Shown in pieces: positions 1 through 10,100 of a DNA stretch of 64,000 bases (positions are counted from its first letter, which is position 1; every line of letters begins with the position of its first letter). Both the position numbers and the translations under genes were made by a program. Under the pieces are notes generated by a model. That model was not told where the DNA came from. It was given only the letters and a program-made list of their open reading frames with translations, and did no database searches. Origin of the DNA: Nematostella vectensis (Eukaryota; Cnidaria; Anthozoa; Actiniaria; Edwardsiidae); NCBI RefSeq assembly GCF_932526225.1, contig NC_064044.1, positions 1,929,001-1,993,000 on the forward strand. Reading direction: 5' to 3'.

Positions 1-145
1 TGCTTTGTTCAGGATCCTGTACATATTTTATGCACACAAGAACTAACTACATTCCTTGGATAACTTGATTAAGTAGATTCTAACATAGAGCATAGCGCTC
101 GATAGATTGAAATACCTTTTTTTCCGAGTATACTGTTTTATTTTT

Positions 146-265
146 CCTAATGTTACTTTTTGGAATTTACATTCGGAAAAATAATTATCGATTGTAACCT
201 TTTGGAGGTTACACTCGTAAAACAAATTCCCGAATGTAACCCTGAAGCTTTTCCCGAATGTAACC
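146..265 (+). repeat. Cluster of six CCGAATGTAACC-like motifs, both orientations
   Basis: Six related 11-12 bp motifs occupy this stretch: 146-156 (CCTAATGTTAC, +), 166-176 (TTTACATTCGG, -), 188-199 (TCGATTGTAACC, +), 207-217 (GGTTACACTCG, -), 230-241 (CCGAATGTAACC, +) and 254-265 (CCGAATGTAACC, +). Centres lie about 19-24 bp apart, close to two helical turns. CCGAGTATAC at 124-133 may be a seventh, weaker copy. The arrangement recurs in every monomer. It could be an array of protein-binding sites, or a remnant of subterminal repeats from a mobile element. The short peptide repeats seen in translation (ECN/ECK-x-Q-KVT) simply mirror this DNA motif. Confidence 0.8.
193..213 (+). repeat. 8-bp perfect hairpin with 5-nt loop
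   Basis: TGTAACCT (193-200) and AGGTTACA (206-213) are perfect reverse complements around TTTGG. Subfamilies change it: a CCGTTTGG form keeps seven pairs, an ACATTTTGG form loses one, and the AAGCTTTTGTGGG form disrupts the centre. It forms part of the motif cluster. Confidence 0.8.
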
Positions 266-269
266 TCCA
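203..269 (+). repeat. 11-bp inverted repeat, 45-nt spacer
   Basis: TGGAGGTTACA (203-213) is the exact reverse complement of TGTAACCTCCA (259-269). The left arm is shared with the smaller hairpin at 193-213, so the two folds are mutually exclusive. The arms persist in most monomers; a subset has ACGTCCA in the right arm (e.g. m4, m17, m23, m24). Confidence 0.8.
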
Positions 270-320
270 GTCCGATGGTGACTTTGCTTGGGATAGTTTA
301 CGATACCAATAGTATTAAAA

Positions 321-334
321 GTAATTTTCATTAC
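321..334 (+). repeat. Small hairpin GTAAT-TTTC-ATTAC
   Basis: A five-pair stem with a four-base loop lies just upstream of the tRNA-like element. It is conserved in nearly all monomers. A subset (e.g. 26617, 29900, 35378, 63343 vicinity) has ATTATC in the loop region. Confidence 0.6.
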
Positions 335-350
335 AATTCCCTTAAGCAAT

Positions 351-422
351 GCCACGTTAGTCTTTCCTTGCGAGCACTTGACTACTAACGCAGCGACCCG
401 GGTTTGATTCCCGCTGATAGCC
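351..422 (+). other. tRNA-derived element with altered B box (m1)
   Basis: Equivalent element in the first monomer. The B box reads GGTTTGATTCC, so the near-invariant C56 of the T loop is T. By the known tRNA B-box consensus (GWTCRANNC) this copy should bind TFIIIC poorly. The corresponding monomer of the second 13-mer copy (m14, starting 7111) keeps the normal C, so the change is private to m1. Confidence 0.7.
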
Positions 423-482
423 TATTTTTTTTTCTTTATTATTTTTTCTTTATATCGATACTTAATTATACTGTTCTTGGTG

Positions 483-492
483 TGTCATGACA
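483..492. repeat. 10-bp perfect palindrome TGTCATGACA
   Basis: Self-complementary decamer downstream of the tRNA-like element, present in most monomers. Two subfamily variants exist: TGTCATAACA (often with the CTCTGATG tail, e.g. near 4862) and GAGTCATGACA, which creates TGAGTCA. A dimeric protein could bind such a site; that is inference only. Confidence 0.7.
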
Positions 493-901
493 TAAAAAGA
501 AGGTATAGGGACATTTTTATGTACTCTCAGCATCTTTGATGTGCTCATGCTTTGTTCAGGATCCTGTACATATTTTTTGCACACAAGAGCTAACTAGATT
601 CCTTGGATAACTTGATTAAGTAGATTCTAACATAGAGCATAGCGCTCGATAGATTGATATACCTTCTTTTCCGAGTATACTGTTTTATTTTTCCTAATGT
701 TACTTATTGGAATTTGCATTCGGAAAAAAAATTATCGATTGTAACCGTTTGGAGGATGCACTCGTAAAACAAAATTCCCGAATGTAACCCTGAAGCTTTT
801 CCCGAATGTAACCTCCAGCCCGATGGTGGTGACTTTGCTTGGGATAGTTTACGATACCAATAGTATTAAAAGTAATTTTCATTACAATTCCCTTCAGCAA
901 T

Positions 902-973
902 GCCACGTTAGTCTTTCGTTGCGAGCACTTGACTACTAACGCACCTACCCGGGTTCGATTCCCGCTGATAGCC
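902..973 (+). other. tRNA-derived element (common variant, m2)
   Basis: Same 72-nt element in the second monomer. It shows the commoner D-arm variant TAGTCTTTCG (T in place of A14) and GAGC instead of GGGC on the 3' D strand, which breaks one D-stem pair. The B box is intact. The CGCACCTACCC version of the variable region (rather than CGCAGCGACCC) marks a subset of monomers. Judged tRNA-like from the B box, D arm, T arm and spacing; not a functional tRNA. Confidence 0.7.
952..962 (+). promoter_or_regulatory. B box of monomer 2
   Basis: Perfect GGTTCGATTCC, followed 14 bp later by a T-run. It is listed as the typical copy; the same site recurs about every 548 bp through the window. Confidence 0.7.
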
Positions 974-975
974 TA

Positions 976-980
976 TTTTT
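976..980 (+). terminator. T-run after tRNA-like element (possible Pol III terminator)
   Basis: Five T residues begin two bases after the tRNA-like element, with a second run of nine T at 990-998. Four or more T on the non-template strand is the standard Pol III termination signal. Almost every monomer has a comparable T-run (425-433 in m1, 4259-4262 plus 4273-4281 in m8). Termination is inferred; T-runs are also common in AT-rich satellite DNA. Confidence 0.5.
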
Positions 981-3900
981 GTTTCTTTATTTTTTTTTAA
1001 ATATCGATGCTTAATTATACTGTTCTTGGTGTGTCATGACATAAAAAGAAGGTATAGGGACATTTTTATGTACTCTCAGCATCTTTGATGTGCTCATGCT
1101 TTGTTCAGGATCCTGTACATATTTTATGCACACAAGAACTAACTAGATTCCTTGGATAACTTGATTAAGTAGATTCTAACATAGAGCATAGCGTTCGATA
1201 GATTGATATACCTTTTTTTCCGTGTATACTGTTTCATTTTTCCTAATGTTACTTTTTGGAATTTACATTCGGAAAAAAAATTATCGATTGTAACCTTTTG
1301 GAGGTTACACTTGTAAAACAAATTCCCGAATGTAACCCTGAGGCTTTTCCCGAATGTAACCTCCAGTCCGATGGTGACTTTGCTTGGGATAGTTTACGAT
1401 ACCAATAGTATTAAAAGTAAATTTCATTACAATTCCCTTCAGCAATGCCACGTTAGTCTTTCGTTGCGGGCACTTGACTACTAGCGCAGCGACCCGGGTT
1501 CAATTCCCGCTGATAGCCTTTTTTTTTCTTTATTCTTTTTTTTTAAATATCGATACTTAATTATACTGTTCTTGGTGTGTCATGACATAAAAAGAAGGTA
1601 TAGGGACATTTTTATGTACTCTCAGCATCTTCGATGTGCTCATGCTTTGTTCAGGATCCTGTACATATTTTATGCACACAAGAACTAACTAGATTCCTTG
1701 GATAACTTGATTAAGTAGATTCTAACATAGAGCATAGCGCTCGATAGATTGATATACCTTTTTTTTAGAGTATACTGTTTTATTTTTCCTAATGTTACTT
1801 TTTCGGAATTTACATTCGGATAAAAAATTATCGATTGTAACCGTTTGGAGGTTACACTTGTAAAACAAATTCCCGAATGTAACCCTGAAGCTTTTCCCGA
1901 ATGTAACGTCCAGTCCGATGGTGACTTTGCTTGGGATAGTTTACGATACCAATAGTATTAAAAGTAATTTTCATTACAATTCCCTTCAGCAATGCCACGT
2001 TAGTCTTTCGTTGCGGGCACTTGACTACTAGCGCAGCGACCCGGGTTCGATTCCCACTGATAGCCTTTTTTTTTTCTTTATTCTTTTTTTTTAAATATCG
2101 ATACTTAATTATACTGTTCTTGGTGTGTCATGACATAAAAAGAAAGTATAGGGACATTTTTATGTACTCTCAGCATCTTTGATGTGCTCATGTTTTGTTC
2201 AGTATCCTGTACATATTTTATGCACACAAGAACTAACTAGATTCCTTGGATAACTTGATTAAGTAGATTCTAACATAGAGCATAGCGCTCGATAGATTGA
2301 TATACCTTTTTTTCCGAGTATACTGTTTCATTTTTCCTAATGTTACTTTTTGGAATTTACATTCGGAAAAAAAATTATCGATTGTAACATTTTGGAGGTT
2401 ACACTCGTAAAACAAATTCCCGAATGTAACCCTGAAGCTTTTCCCGAATGTAACCTCCAGCCCGATGGTGGTGACTTTGCTTGGGATAGTTTACGATACC
2501 AATAGTATTAAAAGTAATTTTCATTACAATTCCCTTCAGCAATGCCACGTTAGTCTATCCTTGCGGGCACTTGACTACTAACGCAGCTACCCGGGTTCGA
2601 ATCCCGCTGATGGCCTATTTTTTTTTCTTTATTTTTTTTTAAATATCGATGCTTAATTATACTGTTCTTGGTGTGTCATGACATAAAAAGAAGGTATAGG
2701 GACATTTTTATGTACTCTCAGCATCTTTGATGTGCTCATGCTTTGTTCAGGATCCTGTACATATTTTATGCACACAAGAACTAACTACATTCCTTGGATA
2801 ACTTGATTAAGTAGATTCTAACATAGAGCATAGCGCTCGATAGATTGAAATACCTTTTTTTCCGAGTATAATGTTTTATTTTTCCTAATGTTACTTTTTG
2901 GAATTTACATTCGGAAAAATAGTTATCGATTGTAACCTTTTGGAGGTTACACTCGTAAAACAAATTCCCGAATGTAACCCTGAAGCTTTTCCCGAATGTA
3001 ACCTCCAGTCCGATGGTGACTTTGCTTGGGATAGTTTACGATACCAATAGTATTAAAAGTAATTTTCATTACAATTCCCTTAAGCAATGCCACGTTAGTC
3101 TTTCGTTGCGAGCACTTGACTACTAACGCAGCGACCCGGGTTCGATTCCCGCTGATAGCCTATTTTTTTTTCTTTATTATTTTTTCTTTATATCGATACT
3201 TAATTATACTGTTCTTGGTGTGTCATGACATAAAAAGAAGGTATAGGGACATTTTTATGTACTCTCAGCATCTTTGATGTGCTCATGCTTTGTTCAGGAT
3301 CCTGTACATATTTTTTGCACACAAGAGCTAACTAGATTCCTTGGATAACTTGATTAAGTAGATTCTAACATAGAGCATAGCGCTCGATAGATTGATATAC
3401 CTTCTTTTCCGAGTATACTGTTTTATTTTTCCTAATGTTACTTATTGGAATTTGAATTCGGAAAAAAAAATTATCGATTGTAACCGTTTGGAGGATACAC
3501 TCGTAAAACAAAATTCCCGAATGTAACCCTGAAGCTTTTCCCGAATGTAACCTCCAGCCCGATGGTGGTGACTTTGCTTGGGATAGTTTACGATACCAAT
3601 AGTATTAAAAGTAATTTTCATTACAATTCCCTTCAGCAATGCCACGTTAGTCTTTCGTTGCGAGCACTTGACTACTAACGCAGCGACCCGGGTTCGATTC
3701 CCGCTGATAGCCTATTTTTTTTCTTTATTTTTTTTTAAATATCGATGCTTAATTATACTGTTCTTGGTGTGTCATGACATAAAAAGAAGGTATAGGGACA
3801 TTTTTATGTACTCTCAGCATCTTTGATGTGCTCATGCTTTGTTCAGGATCCTGTACATATTTTTTGCACACAAGAACTAACAAGATTCCTTGGATAACTT

Positions 3901-4191
3901 GATTAAGTAGATTCTAACATAGAGCATAGCGCTCGATAGATTGATATACCTTCTTTTCCGAGTATACTGTTTTATTTTTCCTAATGTTACTTATTGGAAT
4001 TTACATTCGGAAAAAAAATTATCGATTGTAACCGTTTGGAGGTTACACTCGTAAAACAAATTCCAGAATGTAACCCTGAAGCTTTTCCCGAATGTAACCT
4101 CAAGTCCGATGGTGACTTTGCTTGGGATAGTTTACGATACCAATAGTATTAAAAGTAATTTTCATTACAATTCCCTTCAGCAATGCCACGT

Positions 4192-4202
4192 TAGTCTATC
4201 GT
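4192..4202 (+). promoter_or_regulatory. A-box-like Pol III internal promoter motif
   Basis: TAGTCTATCGT fits the tRNA A-box pattern (T-R-G-Y-N-N-A) at its core, though the downstream G residues are shifted. It lies 43 bp upstream of the B box, the tRNA-like distance for a 4-nt variable region. The equivalent site is in every monomer, with T or A at the seventh base. Confidence 0.5.
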
Positions 4203-4234
4203 TGCGGGCACTTGACTACTAACGCAGCGACCCG

Positions 4235-4245
4235 GGTTCGATTCC
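4235..4245 (+). promoter_or_regulatory. B box (TFIIIC-binding consensus)
   Basis: GGTTCGATTCC matches the tRNA B-box consensus GGTTCGANTCC at every position. Most monomers have this or the equally consensus GGTTCGAATCC. Some have GGTTCAATTCC, still compatible with R57 (1497-1507, 8606-8616, 38190-38200, 38737-38747). About sixteen have GGTTCGATTAC, which breaks the G53-C61 pair. Confidence 0.75.
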
Positions 4246-4927
4246 CGCTGATAGCCTATTTTCGTTTCTTTATTTTTTTTTAAATATCGATGCTTAATTA
4301 TACTGTTCTTGGTGTGTCATGACAAAAAAAGAAGGTATAGGGACATTTTTATGTACTCTCAGCATCTTTGATGTGCTCATGCTTTGTTCAGGATACTGTA
4401 CATATTTTATGCACACAAGAACTAACTAGATTCCTTGGATAACTTGATTAAGTAGAATCTAACATAGAGCATAGCGTTCGATAGATTGATATACCTTTTT
4501 TTCCGTGTATACTGTTTCATTTTTCCTAATGTTACTTTTTGGAATTTACATTCGGAAAAAAAATTATCGATTGTAACCTTTTGGAGGTTACACTCGTAAA
4601 ACAAATTCCCGAATGGAACCCTGAGGCTTTTCCCGAATGTAACCTCCAGTCCGATGGTGACTTTGCTTGGGATAGTTTACGATACCAATAGTATTAAAAG
4701 TAATTTTCATTACAATTCCCTTCAGCAATGCCACGTTAGTCTTTCGTTGCGGGCACTTGACTACTAACGCAGCGACCCGGGTTCGATTCCCGCTGATAGT
4801 CTATTTTTTTTCTTTATTTTATTTTTTTTAAATACCGATACTTAATTATACTGTTCTTGTTGTGTCATAACATAAAAAGAAGGTATAGGGACATTTTTAT
4901 GTACTCTCAGCATCTCTGATGTGCTCA

Positions 4928-6020
4928 TGCTTTGTTCAGGATCCTGTACATATTTTATGCACACAAGAACTAACTACATTCCTTGGATAACTTGATTAAG
5001 TAGATTCTAACATAGAGCATAGCGCTCGATAGATTGAAATACCTTTTTTTCCGAGTATACTGTTTTATTTTTCCTAATGTTACTTTTTGGAATTTACATT
5101 CGGAAAAAAAATTATCGATTATAACCTGTTGGAGGTTACACTCGTAAAACAAATTCCCGAATGTAACCCTGAAGCTTTTCCCGAATGTAACCTCCAGTCC
5201 GATGGTGACCTTGCTTGGGATAGTTTACGATACCAATAGTATTAAAAGTAATTTTCATTACAATTCCCTTCAGCAATGCCATGTTAGTCTTTCGTTGCGG
5301 GTACTTGACTACTAACGCAGCTACCCGGGTTCGATTCCCGCTGATAGCCTATTTTTTTTTTCTTTATTATTTTTTTTTAAATATCGATACTTAATTATAC
5401 TGTTCTTGGTGTGTCATGACATAAAAAGAAGGTATAGGGACATTTTTATGTACTCTCAGCATCTTTGATGTGCTCATGCTTTGTTCAGGATCCTGTACAT
5501 ATTTTTTGCACACAAGAACTAACTAGATTCCTTGGATAACTTGATTAAGTAGATTCTAACATAGAGCATAGCGCTCGATAGATTGATATACCTTCTTTTC
5601 CGAGTATACTGTTTTATTTTTCCTAATGTTACTTTTTGGAATTTACATTCGGAAAAATAATTATCGATTGTAACCGTTTGGAGGTTACACTCGTAAAACA
5701 AATTCCCGAATGTAACCCTGAAGCTTTTCCCGAATGTAACCTCCAGTCCGATGGTGACTTTGCTTGGGATAGTTTACGATACCAATAGTATTAAAAGTAA
5801 TTTTCATTACAATTCCCTTCAGCAATGCCACGTTAGTCTATCGTTGAGGGCACTTGACTACTAACGCACCTACCCGGGTTCGATTCCCGCTGATAGCCTA
5901 TTATTTTTCTTTATTTTTTTTTAAATATCGATGCTTAATTATACTGTTCTTGGTGTGTCATGACATAAAAAGAAGGTATAGGGACATTTTTATGTACTCT
6001 CAGCATCTTTGATGTGCTCA
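4928..6020 (+). repeat. Two-monomer segment shared with 36144-37241
   Basis: m10-m11 resemble m67-m68: GAAATACC with ATAACC(T/C)NTTGG, GGTGACCTTGC, GCCATGTTAG and GGGTACTTGAC in the first, and TTTTTTGCAC, CCTTCTTTTCC, AATAATTATCG and CGCACCTACCC in the second. m63 (33957) also carries the first set. The offset is about 31.2 kb (57 monomers). Confidence 0.75.
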
Positions 6021-7110
6021 TGCTTTGTTCAGGATCCTGTACATATTTTTTGCACACAAGAACTAACTAGATTCCTTGGATAACTTGATTAAGTAGATTC
6101 TAACATAGAGCATAGCGCTCGATAGATTGATATACCTTCTTTTCCGAGTATACTGTTTTATTTTTCCTAATGTTACTTTTTGGAATTTACATTCGGAAAA
6201 ATAATTATCGATTGTAACCGTTTGGAGGGTACACTCTTAAAACAAATTCCCGAATGTAATCCTGAAGCTTTTCCCGAATGTAACCTCCAGTCCGATGGTG
6301 ACTTTGCTTGGGATAGTTTACGATACCAATAGTATTAAAAGTAATTTTCATTACAATTCCCTTCAGCAATGCCACGTTAGTCTATCGTTGCGGGCACTTG
6401 ACTACTAACGCACCTACCCGGGTTCGATTCCCGCTGATAGCCTATTTTTGTTTCTTTATTTTTTTTTAAATATCGATGCTTAATTATACTGTTCTTGGTG
6501 TGTCATGACATAAAAAGAAGGTATAGGGACATTTTTATGTACTCTCAGCATCTTTGATGTGCTCATGCTTTGTTCAGGATCCTGTACATATTTTATGCAC
6601 ACAAGAACTAACTAGATTCCTTGGATAACTTGATTAAGTAGATTCTAACATAGAGCATAGCGTTCGATAGATTGATATACCTTTTTTTCCGTGTATACTG
6701 TTTCATTTTTCCTAATGTTACTTTTTGGAATTTACATTCGGAAAAAAAATTATCGATTGTAACATTTTGGAGGTTACACTCGTAAAACAAATTCCCGAAT
6801 GTAACCCTGAAGCTTTTCCCGAATGTAACCTCCAGCCCGATGGTGGTGACTTTGCTTGGGATAGTTTACGATACCAATAGTATTAAAAGTAATTTTCATT
6901 ACAATTCCCTTCAGCAATGCCACGTTAGTCTATCCTTGCGGGCACTTGACTACTAACGCAGCTACCCGGGTTCGAATCCCGCTGATGGCCTATTTTTCTT
7001 TATTTTTTTTTTTAATATCGATGCTTAATTATACTGTTCTTGGTGTGTCATGACATAAAAAGAAGGTATAGGGACATTTTTATGTACTCTCAGCATCTTT
7101 GATGTGCTCA

Positions 7111-10100
7111 TGCTTTGTTCAGGATCCTGTACATATTTTATGCACACAAGAACTAACTACATTCCTTGGATAACTTGATTAAGTAGATTCTAACATAGAG
7201 CATAGCGCTCGATAGATTGAAATACCTTTTTTTCCGAGTATACTGTTTTATTTTTCCTAATGTTACTTTTTGGAATTTACATTCGGAAAAATAATTATCG
7301 ATTGTAACCTTTTGGAGGTTACACTCGTAAAACAAATTCCCGAATGTAACCCTGAAGCTTTTCCCGAATGTAACCTCCAGTCCGATGGTGACTTTGCTTG
7401 GGATAGTTTACGATACCAATAGTATTAAAAGTAATTTTCATTACAATTCCCTTAAGCAATGCCACGTTAGTCTTTCCTTGCGAGCACTTGACTACTAACG
7501 CAGCGACCCGGGTTCGATTCCCGCTGATAGCCTATTTTTTTTTCTTTATTATTTTTTCTTTATATCGATACTTAATTATACTGTTCTTGGTGTGTCATGA
7601 CATAAAAAGAAGGTATAGGGACATTTTTATGTACTCTCAGCATCTTTGATGTGCTCATGCTTTGTTCAGGATCCTGTACATATTTTTTGCACACAAGAGC
7701 TAACTAGATTCCTTGGATAACTTGATTAAGTAGATTCTAACATAGAGCATAGCGCTCGATAGATTGATATACCTTTTTTCCGAGTATACTGTTTTATTTT
7801 TCCTAATGTTACTTATTGGAATTTGCATTCGGAAAAAAAATTATCGATTGTAACCGTTTGGAGGATGCACTCGTAAAACAAAATTCCCGAATGTAACCCT
7901 GAAGCTTTTCCCGAATGTAACCTCCAGCCCGATGGTGGTGACTTTGCTTGGGATAGTTTACGATACCAATAGTATTAAAAGTAATTTTCATTACAATTCC
8001 CTTCAGCAATGCCACGTTAGTCTTTCGTTGCGAGCACTTGACTACTAACGCACCTACCCGGGTTCGATTCCCGCTGATAGCCTATTTTTGTTTCTTTATT
8101 TTTTTTTAAATATCGATGCTTAATTATACTGTTCTTGGTGTGTCATGACATAAAAAGAAGGTATAGGGACATTTTTATGTACTCTCAGCATCTTTGATGT
8201 GCTCATGCTTTGTTCAGGATCCTGTACATATTTTATGCACACAAGAACTAACTAGATTCCTTGGATAACTTGATTAAGTAGATTCTAACATAGAGCATAG
8301 CGTTCGATAGATTGATATACCTTTTTTTCCGTGTATACTGTTTCATTTTTCCTAATGTTACTTTTTGGAATTTACATTCGGAAAAAAAATTATCGATTGT
8401 AACCTTTTGGAGGTTACACTTGTAAAACAAATTCCCGAATGTAACCCTGAGGCTTTTCCCGAATGTAACCTCCAGTCCGATGGTGACTTTGCTTGGGATA
8501 GTTTACGATACCAATAGTATTAAAAGTAAATTTCATTACAATTCCCTTCAGCAATGCCACGTTAGTCTTTCGTTGCGGGCACTTGACTACTAGCGCAGCG
8601 ACCCGGGTTCAATTCCCGCTGATAGCCTTTTTTTTTCTTTATTCTTTTTTTTTAAATATCGATACTTAATTATACTGTTCTTGGTGTGTCATGACATAAA
8701 AAGAAGGTATAGGGACATTTTTATGTACTCTCAGCATCTTTGATGTGCTCATGCTTTGTTCAGGATCCTGTACATATTTTATGCACACAAGAACTAACTA
8801 GATTCCTTGGATAACTTGATTAAGTAGATTCTAACATAGAGCATAGCGCTCGATAGATTAATATACCTTTTTTTTAGAGTATACTGTTTTATTTTTCCTA
8901 ATGTTACTTTTTCGGAATTTACATTCGGATAAAAAATTATCGATTGTAACCGTTTGGAGGTTACACTTGTAAAACAAATTCCCGAATGTAACCCTGAAGC
9001 TTTTCCCGAATGTAACGTCCAGTCCGATGGTGACTTTGCTTGGGATAGTTTACGATACCAATAGTATTAAAAGTAATTTTCATTACAATTCCCTTCAGCA
9101 ATGCCACGTTAGTCTTTCGTTGCGGGCACTTGACTACTAGCGCAGCGACCCGGGTTCGATTCCCACTGATAGCCTTTTTTTTTTTTCTTTATTCTTTTTT
9201 TTTAAATATCGATACTTAATTATACTGTTCTTGGTGTGTCATGACATAAAAAGAAGGTATAGGGACATTTTTATGTACTCTCAGCATCTTTGATGTGCTC
9301 ATGTTTTGTTCAGTATCCTGTACATATTTTATGCACACAAGAACTAACTAGATTCCTTGGATAACTTGATTAAGTAGATTCTAACATAGAGCATAGCGCT
9401 CGATAGATTGATATACCTTTTTTTCCGAGTATACTGTTTCATTTTTCCTAATGTTACTTTTTGGAATTTACATTCGGAAAAAAAATTATCGATTGTAACA
9501 TTTTGGAGGTTACACTCGTAAAACAAATTCCCGAATGTAACCCTGAAGCTTTTCCCGAATGTAACCTCCAGCCCGATGGTGGTGACTTTGCTTGGGATAG
9601 TTTACGATACCAATAGTATTAAAAGTAATTTTCATTACAATTCCCTTCAGCAATGCCACGTTAGTCTATCCTTGCGGGCACTTGACTACTAACGCAGCTA
9701 CCCGGGTTCGAATCCCGCTGATGGCCTATTTTTTTTTCTTTATTTTTTTTTAAATATCGATGCTTAATTATACTGTTCTTGGTGTGTCATGACATAAAAA
9801 GAAGGTATAGGGACATTTTTATGTACTCTCAGCATCTTTGATGTGCTCATGCTTTGTTCAGGATCCTGTACATATTTTATGCACACAAGAACTAACTACA
9901 TTCCTTGGATAACTTGATTAAGTAGATTCTAACATAGAGCATAGCGCTCGATAGATTGAAATACCTTTTTTTCCGAGTATAATGTTTTATTTTTCCTAAT
10001 GTTACTTTTTGGAATTTACATTCGGAAAAATAGTTATCGATTGTAACCTTTTGGAGGTTACACTCGTAAAACAAATTCCCGAATGTAACCCTGAAGCTTT

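Larger units (their letters stand above)
1..547 (+). repeat. Representative satellite monomer (m1)
   Basis: One full monomer, used here to locate internal parts. Positions 1-120 are the head, with GGATCC at 12-17, TGTACA at 18-23 and AGCGCT at 94-99. Positions 122-269 are the cluster of short direct and inverted motifs, with ATCGAT at 187-192 and AAGCTT at 245-250. Positions 270-350 link to the tRNA-like element and include a GTAAT-TTTC-ATTAC hairpin. Positions 351-422 are the tRNA-like element, and 425-433 is a run of nine T. Positions 434-547 are a T-rich stretch, then a palindrome at 483-492 and the junction to the next copy. The TATACTGTT nonamer occurs twice (129-137, 467-475). The BamHI, HindIII, ClaI and SmaI sites recur in most copies, so digestion should give a ~548-bp ladder. 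m1 differs from most copies by a C-to-T change in its B box. Confidence 0.95.
4185..4256 (+). other. tRNA-derived element (best-preserved example, m8)
   Basis: This 72-nt segment can be laid on a tRNA cloverleaf but is degenerate. T8-A9 is at 4192-4193. The D stem GTCT (4194-4197) pairs with GGGC (4206-4209), counting G-U pairs. The anticodon loop would be CTACTAA. The T stem CCGGG (4232-4236) and CCCGC (4244-4248) flank the loop TTCGATT, with four of five pairs formed. The acceptor stem (GCCACGT against TGATAGC) and the anticodon stem are mostly unpaired, and the D loop lacks the usual GG. A-box to B-box spacing matches a tRNA with a 4-nt variable region. No intact aminoacylatable tRNA is likely. 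It resembles the tRNA-derived head of a SINE or a tRNA pseudogene. The equivalent element recurs in every complete monomer at about +350 to +421; in this copy the A box keeps A14 (TAGTCTATCG). Confidence 0.75.
1..7110 (+). repeat. Higher-order repeat A, copy 1 (13-mer, 7.11 kb)
   Basis: Monomers m1-m13 form a unit repeated from 7111. Positions one period later match monomer by monomer at offsets of 7109-7111, including rare markers: the TTTTTTTAGAG head and GGATAAAAAATT of m4/m17, the ATGTTTTGTTCAG start of m5/m18, and the AACATTTTGG and CGAATCCCGCTGATGGCC of m5/m18. Confidence 0.9.

Noticed and set aside
43-225. Recurrent 60-residue minus-strand frame beginning MFYECNLQ, in many monomers
   Set aside because: It is a translation of the motif cluster; its internal ECN/ECK-x-Q-KVT repeat mirrors the DNA motif. 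The frame is lost in monomers with the one-base C insertion (TTTTTCGG), and an overlapping plus-strand frame appears there instead. No start context, domain or coding constraint is visible.
230-246. CENP-B box
   Set aside because: CCCGAATG matches the CCCGNNT half on one strand, but the required CGAA half is absent at the right distance. TTCGTTGCGGG has both words with a 3-bp rather than 7-bp gap.
425-460. Yeast-type ARS consensus in the T-rich tail
   Set aside because: Only approximate matches, expected in any T-rich DNA; the consensus applies to budding yeasts, which this sequence does not indicate.
1-547. LTR retrotransposon, Helitron or MITE as the monomer
   Set aside because: No terminal inverted repeats, target-site duplications, TG...CA LTR ends or clear Helitron ends could be defined. 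A mobile-element origin of the motif cluster stays possible but unsupported.
700-906. Minus-strand 67-68-residue frame MALLKGIVMKITF
   Set aside because: It arises from the 1-bp AAAATTCCC insertion and the GTG insertion in one subfamily. It crosses the hairpin region and is not conserved.
4185-4256. Functional tRNA gene
   Set aside because: The acceptor and anticodon stems are largely unpaired and the D-loop GG is missing. Only the promoter boxes and the D and T arms are tRNA-like.
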